Shown in pieces: positions 59,406-64,000 of a DNA stretch of 64,000 nucleotides. The DNA comes from Nostoc sp. MS1 (lineage in GTDB: Bacteria; Cyanobacteriota; Cyanobacteriia; Cyanobacteriales; Nostocaceae). The notes under the pieces are model-generated. The model did no database searches. It was not told the DNA's origin and was given only the letters and a program-made list of their open reading frames with translations. The stretch is from NCBI RefSeq assembly GCF_019976755.1, contig NZ_AP023443.1:1-64000 (forward strand), given 5' to 3'. The stretch's first letter is position 1, and the number at the start of each line of letters is the position of its first letter. A program made the position numbers and the translations under genes.

Positions 59406-59704
59406 GGTTTCTAGCTCCTAAGTAATTCCAAGTTCAAAATTTTTCTACTACTTTTAGCAGATGCCTATCTCTTAGGTTTGACTTACCGTTGTATGTTCAG
59501 CAATTCCGATAGTTTTCAGAGAGTAGAGTTGCCAGTTATCAATTAGTTGAATATCTCTAGTTTGAAGTTAGAAAAAGAATTTGAGGAACTTGTGAGGAAA
59601 CACAGTACTTATGAAAACTTAAATTTTGTCATAATTTAGATTAACAACATAGCTAACGCCTCTTAAAAGTAATTAAACCAAAGATTTCCCGTAAGGATTC
59701 AGGT
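59406..59704. promoter_or_regulatory. psbA upstream region
   Basis: Holds the leftward psbA leader (AGGAGC before the ATG) and presumably its promoter. It is AT-rich around 59560-59660. No typical strong psbA -35/-10 pair could be picked with confidence by eye. Confidence 0.4.
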
Positions 59705-59896
59705 CTAATATTGAGGAAGTAAAGAAGGGCGAGACTCAGAATTATTAGAATGAGCAACTAGAGCTTGTGCAAAAAAATCGATGACAGACTTACTTTGACG
59801 GCGACAAGTCTGTACTACCGTCAACAAATTAGCAGTGTGTTGAAACCGCTCTATCGAACGGGAGCCGCCACTAACCTTACGTTTTGTCACAGCCAA
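59705..59896 (-). pseudogene. IS66-like transposase C-terminal remnant
   Basis: About 63 codons: TKRKVSGGSRSIERFQHTAN, then LTVVQTCRRQSKSVIDFFAQ. The SGGSRS and CRRQ-KS pattern matches the end of IS66-family transposases. Upstream parts are missing. No terminal repeats were found. Confidence 0.45.
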
Positions 59897-59905
59897 ATTT
59901 GGGTG

Positions 59906-60282
59906 ATCAAGGCGCTGGGTATTACTGGAACTAGTGCTGTTTTAGGATTCATGTTAAGAGAAAAACAAAATCTCAGCGTCAGTAGCATTGCCTTTATGGG
60001 TTGTGCTATACCCTTATTTTTCTGGATTCTCGAAAGTCAATGAAAACATTTTCAGCGTGGTTTTTATCCCCGTGTTGCTCAAATAGAAGCCATCTTTGCT
60101 AATACTTATGGTTTATGTAGTCCTAAAATTTACAGTAGTTGAACTTATACTTTCAAGCGCAGTCCTACTCCTCAACATAAAGGTTATCTATGGGATGGTT
60201 TGCTGAATCGCCGTGTCTGTCTCAGCTATTTGCTAGAGACTGCCTTTCTATGCAGCATCGCGGCGATCGCCTACTTTTAGAA
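59906..60282 (+). pseudogene. Remnants of a membrane-protein gene
   Basis: Two adjacent coding-like pieces. The first reads IWVIKALGITGTSAVLGFML and IAFMGCAIPLFFWILES then stops at 60043. The next reads RGFYPRVAQIEAIFANTYGL, a stop, then PTPQHKGYLWDGLLNRRVCL and a hydrophobic end (FLCSIAAIAYF). Together they look like a degraded two- or three-helix membrane protein. The identity is not recognised. Confidence 0.35.
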
Positions 60283-60544
60283 AAGGTATTGATGATTGTT
60301 GTATAAATTAGATAAAGTAAGCAATTTCTATTTCATTCTCCACTAATTCATACTTGATTATGTAACATATTATTTACTTTTATCTATGTGCGATTATTTG
60401 ATTAAATAATTCCTCACATTTTCTTCACATTTTATTTCTAACCTTAAAGTAGAGTTCATGTTTAAAACAACAATGTGGCAAGAGGTGAGCAACTATGTTT
60501 ATTGATCAAACTCCAAGAGAAATAGAGAGTATTGGAGGAAAAGT

Positions 60545-61210
60545 ATGCTCAATGTTGTGCGTCGTAGTCAAATTATCGGATGGATAGCAATAGATAGTTC
60601 AACAGCTAATAGTCTTGGTGAGTTAGAAGAAGTTTGGTTAGATAATTCTGGGCGTATTGCCTATTTTTCAGGTGGAGAAACATACTTACCAGTGTTAGGA
60701 ATTGCTGGGGTAGGTATGGGTGCGGTTTCTGTGTATTATCCTCCACTAGAAGACACGCCAGACAATCTCCGCCGCTTGCATGAAATTACAGTTGAATCTA
60801 CGCTGGGTGAAAACCTTGGTTGGGTGGAAGATTTTTTATTTGATTGGCAAACAGGAGAAATCGCAGCTTACATTGTGGCGGGAGAAATTGCTGCTCCTTT
60901 TGGTAGACGCGCAGTGCTGTATCCCGAAGATGTTGAGGAAATTGCCATCGATAAAGTCATTATCCGCGAAGATGTTAAACATCAACTTGAGGCTGAGTCA
61001 GAGGGATTGAAGGGTTTCTTTAGTGAGAAATCACAACAAGTGCAACATCTAGTAAATATCATAGGCGATCGCCTGCATCATCTGATTTCCCCCAGCGATA
61101 AACCAGAAGTTGTCCGCGTCAAAATCAAGGAAGTTAGCGATGAAGTAGCAGCTTCTACTAATCATCCACACCACGCCTTGCAAGAAGCTACGGTGTTTTT
61201 ACAAGAGTAA
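60545..61210 (+). CDS. PRC-barrel protein, probably shortened by a nonsense mutation
   Basis: 221 residues with two PRC-barrel halves: IIGWIAIDSSTANSLGELEE (~10-29, ending in a -VWLD- strand) and VESTLGENLGWVEDFLFDWQ (~83-102). A helical region (~155-221) follows. GGAGG precedes the ATG. After the TAA at 61208 the same frame continues for 31 sensible codons (WHSLQQSIARAGERAKASLD and on) to a TGA at 61304-61306, next to the PRPP synthetase start, so the stop looks recent. PRC-barrel proteins bind protein, RNA or reaction-centre subunits. It heads a cluster of nucleotide-sugar phosphate genes. Confidence 0.75.
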   Translation: MLNVVRRSQIIGWIAIDSSTANSLGELEEVWLDNSGRIAYFSGGETYLPVLGIAGVGMGAVSVYYPPLEDTPDNLRRLHEITVESTLGENLGWVEDFLFDWQTGEIAAYIVAGEIAAPFGRRAVLYPEDVEEIAIDKVIIREDVKHQLEAESEGLKGFFSEKSQQVQHLVNIIGDRLHHLISPSDKPEVVRVKIKEVSDEVAASTNHPHHALQEATVFLQE

Positions 61211-61308
61211 TGGCATAGTTTACAACAAAGTATTGCCCGTGCAGGAGAGCGTGCAAAAGCGTCTTTAGATGCCGCCTGGAAGCAAATCCACCAAACAAAG
61301 TCTTGATT

Positions 61309-62241
61309 ATGGACAATTTCATCCTCTTTGCTGGCACAGCTAACTCTGATTTAGCTGCCGCAGTTGCCCAGAAACTCAACATTGCTTTGGGTAAATCTCT
61401 GGTTGAACGCTTTCCAGATGGTGAGGTAAATGTGCGGTTACTGGAATCGGTACGCCAAAAGGCTGTGTTTATTCTCCAGTCCACTGCACCACCTGTCAAT
61501 GACCATCTAGTAGAACTTTTAGCCTTTGCAGATGCTTGTCGTCGATCTGCGGCTAGTCGAATTACGGCGATTATTCCTTACTTTGGCTACGCCCGTGCAG
61601 ATAAACGTCACGGTAGGCGCGAACCAATTACTGCCAGTATGGTAGCTGAAGTTTTACAGGCTGTAGGTGTAAATCATGTTGTCACACTAGATTTACATAC
61701 ACTTCAAATTGAAGGTTTCTTTCGCATTCCTGTAGATAGTCTGACGGCTGTACCCATTTTTTGCGAGGCTATACGCCATTACTTACCGCCTAATTTCGTA
61801 GTTGTATCGCCAGACACAGGGCGGGTACAGATGGCAACACAGTATGCTCAAAAACTTGATAGTTCAGTAGTAGTGCTACACAAACACCGCACCAGTGGCA
61901 CTCAAACAGAGGTGACTCGTGTTGTGGGTGATGTAAAGGGTTATGCCTGCTTAATTATCGATGACATGATTTCCACTGGTGGCACTCTTGCGAAGAGTAT
62001 TGAAGCCTTACTCAAAGCCGAAGCACGCCCAGAAATAATTATTGCTGCTACTCACGGGTTGTTTGTCAAGGAAGCACGGGCTAAGTTAAGTCATCCCAGC
62101 GTTAAGGCGATTTTTGTCACCGATAGTGTAGCTCCCAAGGAAACTGACTGGCAGCAATTAAAAATTGTCTCCATCGCACCTTTAATTGCTACTACTATTC
62201 AACGATTTAAAACTGATGGTTCAATTAGTGATTTATTTTAG
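61309..62241 (+). CDS. prs: Ribose-phosphate pyrophosphokinase (PRPP synthetase)
   Basis: 310 residues. It has the family motifs: FPDGEVNVRLLESVRQKAVF, IIPYFGYARADKRHGRREPI, TLDLHTLQIEGFF, VVSPDTGRVQMATQYAQKL and the PRPP-binding ACLIIDDMISTGGTLAKS. It makes PRPP from ribose 5-phosphate and ATP for nucleotide, His and Trp synthesis. Normal length. It differs from the classical Prs at several positions (D-x-G-x-V-x-M rather than D-x-G-G-V-x-R). It is probably co-transcribed with the next two genes. Confidence 0.9.
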   Translation: MDNFILFAGTANSDLAAAVAQKLNIALGKSLVERFPDGEVNVRLLESVRQKAVFILQSTAPPVNDHLVELLAFADACRRSAASRITAIIPYFGYARADKRHGRREPITASMVAEVLQAVGVNHVVTLDLHTLQIEGFFRIPVDSLTAVPIFCEAIRHYLPPNFVVVSPDTGRVQMATQYAQKLDSSVVVLHKHRTSGTQTEVTRVVGDVKGYACLIIDDMISTGGTLAKSIEALLKAEARPEIIIAATHGLFVKEARAKLSHPSVKAIFVTDSVAPKETDWQQLKIVSIAPLIATTIQRFKTDGSISDLF

Positions 62242-62253
62242 AGGTATAAAAAT

Positions 62254-62913
62254 ATGTGGCAGAAATTCCGTAATCGAACGGAAGCAGGGAAACTATTAAC
62301 TTCTCGGTTAACAGAGTATGCCAATCGTTCAGATGTTTTAGTATTGGGGCTTCCTCGTGGCGGTGTCCCTGTAGCATTTGAAGTAGCCAAGGCACTTGAT
62401 GCACCATTAGATGTCTGCTTAGTGCGGAAACTAGGTGTACCAGGGCATAAGGAACTAGCGATGGGTGCAATTGCTACCGGAGGAGTCCGTGTATTAAATG
62501 AAAATGTTGTAGATTGGTTGCGGATTCCTCAAGCAACTATTGATCAAGTAGCAGCAATTGAAATGCGGGAATTAGAGCGTCGCAACATAGCCTATCGGGG
62601 TAATCGTCCTCCACCAAAAGTCAAAAATCATACGATTATTCTTGTAGATGATGGTATTGCTACGGGTGCTACTATTCGTGCAGCGATCACCACATTAAAA
62701 CAGCAACAACCCCGCGAACTGGTGGTTGCAGTTCCCGTTGCAGGTGTAGCCACTTGTGAAGAATTACAAGCGGAAGTCGACAAAATTGTCTGCGTAATGA
62801 TGCCAGAAAATTTGTATGCGATCGGTATTTGGTACGAGAATTTTGAGCAAACAACCGACGCAGAAGTATGTGAACTTTTGACAAGACAAAAATTAACCAC
62901 AAGTAATTCGTAA
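62254..62913 (+). CDS. Phosphoribosyltransferase family protein
   Basis: 219 residues. VLVLGLPRGGVPVAFEVAKA near the N-terminus and IILVDDGIATGATIRAAITT as the PRPP-binding loop. This is the group of uncharacterised phosphoribosyltransferases often placed next to hydrolases in cyanobacteria and proteobacteria. The substrate is unknown. It starts 12 bases after the PRPP synthetase stop, so PRPP supply and use may be coupled. Confidence 0.88.
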   Translation: MWQKFRNRTEAGKLLTSRLTEYANRSDVLVLGLPRGGVPVAFEVAKALDAPLDVCLVRKLGVPGHKELAMGAIATGGVRVLNENVVDWLRIPQATIDQVAAIEMRELERRNIAYRGNRPPPKVKNHTIILVDDGIATGATIRAAITTLKQQQPRELVVAVPVAGVATCEELQAEVDKIVCVMMPENLYAIGIWYENFEQTTDAEVCELLTRQKLTTSNS

Positions 62914-62921
62914 TACTCGTT

Positions 62922-63590
62922 ATGGATAGGACATTAACACACCAACCCCAAGAATATGCGGTGTCAGTGCCAGTAGGTGAAGTAAAGCTCAAAGGTAATT
63001 TGGTGATTCCCAACGGTGCTACAGGCATAGTGTTATTTGCTCATGGTAGTGGTAGCAGCCGTCATAGTCCCCGCAACCGCTATGTTGCTGAAGTTTTACA
63101 ACAGGCGGGACTGGCAACTTTGTTAATCGATTTGCTCACACTCGAAGAAGAAGAAATTGACTTACGGACAAGACATTTACGCTTTGATATTGCTTTTTTA
63201 GCCTCGCGATTAGTTGGGGCTACAGATTGGCTGATACAAAACCCAGATACTCAACACCTGAAACTAGGCTACTTTGGTGCTAGTACAGGCGGCGGTGCAG
63301 CTTTGGTAGCAGCCACACAACGTCCAGAAACAGTGCAGGCTATTGTTTCTCGTGGTGGAAGACCAGATTTAGCTCCTTTAGTCTTGCCCCAAGTGAAAGC
63401 GCCGACGTTGTTGATTGTTGGTGGGTACGATCTGCCAGTAATAGCAATGAATGAAGATGCTCTAGAACAATTACAAACATCAAAACGCTTAGTGATTATC
63501 CCCAATGCCAGCCACTTATTTGAAGAACCAGGTAAGTTAGCCGCCGTCGCCCAACTGGCAAGTGAATGGTTTAGGCATTATCTCAGATAA
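62922..63590 (+). CDS. Dienelactone-hydrolase-like alpha/beta hydrolase
   Basis: 222 residues. An HGSGSSRHSPRNRYVA oxyanion-hole region (~44-59), a GASTGGGAAL nucleophile elbow (Ser in G-x-S-x-G), a likely acid in GGYDLPV and the histidine in NASHLFEEPG complete the triad. The protein groups with a family found fused to or next to the phosphoribosyltransferase just upstream (8-bp gap). The substrate is unknown. Confidence 0.85.
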   Translation: MDRTLTHQPQEYAVSVPVGEVKLKGNLVIPNGATGIVLFAHGSGSSRHSPRNRYVAEVLQQAGLATLLIDLLTLEEEEIDLRTRHLRFDIAFLASRLVGATDWLIQNPDTQHLKLGYFGASTGGGAALVAATQRPETVQAIVSRGGRPDLAPLVLPQVKAPTLLIVGGYDLPVIAMNEDALEQLQTSKRLVIIPNASHLFEEPGKLAAVAQLASEWFRHYLR

Positions 63591-63777
63591 GGGTGTAGAG
63601 GTTGAGGCTAGTTTTACAGTCATTCATCACTTACTTTTCCGAGAGTTCCCCATCCCCAATACTTAGCACCTAAAGTATCACAAAAATTTTTGTAAATCTT
63701 AGCGGGTGTATGTTACCCGTCTAAGCTTATCCTTAAAAGCAAAGCGAGAGTTCTTCACCTTAGTATGTAGAGGTGAT

Positions 63778-64000
63778 ATGGATGTAGTCAAGCGTCGTAT
63801 CGGTCTTGAGCAAGAGTTTTTTCTGGTAGATGAAGTTGGTCATCTGAGCGATCGCGCTGATGAATTTTTGCAGGGTTGTCACATCTTGGCGCAAGCACAA
63901 GGTTTAAACCCAAGTTACTTTGTGCCGGAGTTTGTCAAGAGTATGGTGGAAATTAACACACCACCAGCTTACACTGGCACAGAACTAGCAAGAGTTTACC
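63778..64000 (+). CDS. GCS2-type glutamate-cysteine ligase, 5' end only
   Basis: The first ~74 codons to the right edge: RRIGLEQEFFLVDEVGHLSD, then VPEFVKSMVEINTPPAYTGT. IG-x-E-x-E/Q-F and the 'E....M-V-E-x-N' pattern belong to the glutamate-cysteine ligase / carboxylate-amine ligase (GCS2) family. GAGGTGAT precedes the ATG. It could be the cyanobacterial gshA or an EgtA-like enzyme; the visible part does not decide. Confidence 0.75.
   Translation, partial: MDVVKRRIGLEQEFFLVDEVGHLSDRADEFLQGCHILAQAQGLNPSYFVPEFVKSMVEINTPPAYTGTELARVY

Noticed and set aside
60495..60587. 30-codon upstream frame (MFIDQTPREIESIGG) before the PRC-barrel gene
   Set aside because: It overlaps the PRC-barrel start in another frame and its 3' half is a shadow of that gene. 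A leader peptide cannot be excluded but has no support beyond an ATG.

Overview
The window looks like most of a large plasmid from a filamentous, probably heterocyst-forming cyanobacterium (Nostoc/Anabaena/Calothrix type). Evidence: the HIP1 octamer GCGATCGC is common; short tandem heptamer repeats of the GCGAATT kind occur at several loci; there is a psbA-family gene; and there are two replication-protein genes of the kind I recognise as CyRepA1 (DUF3854 domain), a MOBV relaxase, a type IV secretion locus and an actin-type partition pair. No rRNA, tRNA or CRISPR array was seen.

Layout. 1-1.5 kb: 5' part of a CyRepA1-like gene that runs off the left edge. 1.7-15.5 kb: leftward conjugation operon. 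In transcription order it holds VirB2-, VirB3-, VirB4-, VirB5-, VirB6-, VirB8-, VirB10- and VirB9-like genes, a conserved exported protein, a decayed VirD4 copy, an intact VirD4 and a small degenerate relaxase-like protein. 15.8-21.7 kb: tyrosine recombinase, membrane-anchored Mrr-like nuclease, DUF192 protein, Ycf46-like AAA ATPase and MOBV relaxase-TOPRIM fusion. 21.7-24.5 kb: non-coding block with two long hairpins, then a ParR-like/ParM-like pair. 24.9-29.8 kb: FHA-ABC transporter broken by a small repeat, AIPR-like gene and small proteins. 29.8-35.2 kb: a small protein divergent from a 1609-residue protein that carries the signatures of the two-barrel RNA polymerase superfamily (GKG lysine, DFDGD). 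35.3-42.2 kb: broken TPR gene, HemD, winged-helix-like protein and RTX protein. 43-58.2 kb: second (complete) CyRepA1-like gene and many small plasmid genes. One is interrupted by an ISKra4-like element with a 9-bp target duplication, and three carry apparent single-base homopolymer frameshifts. 58.3-64 kb: an atypical ('rogue'-type) D1, IS remnants, and a metabolic cluster (PRC-barrel, PRPP synthetase, phosphoribosyltransferase, hydrolase, GCS2-type ligase).

How it fits together. Replication (CyRepA1), segregation (ParM) and conjugation (MOBV relaxase, VirD4, VirB proteins) are the backbone. Accessory genes sit between them. The most striking one is the single-chain polymerase-like protein at 30.4-35.2 kb. 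A second theme is genome wear by small dispersed repeats: some interrupt genes (VirD4 copy, TPR gene, ABC transporter) and others are tolerated as in-frame protein inserts (left-edge Rep and the polymerase-like protein). All functional assignments are from reading the sequence; no search was run.
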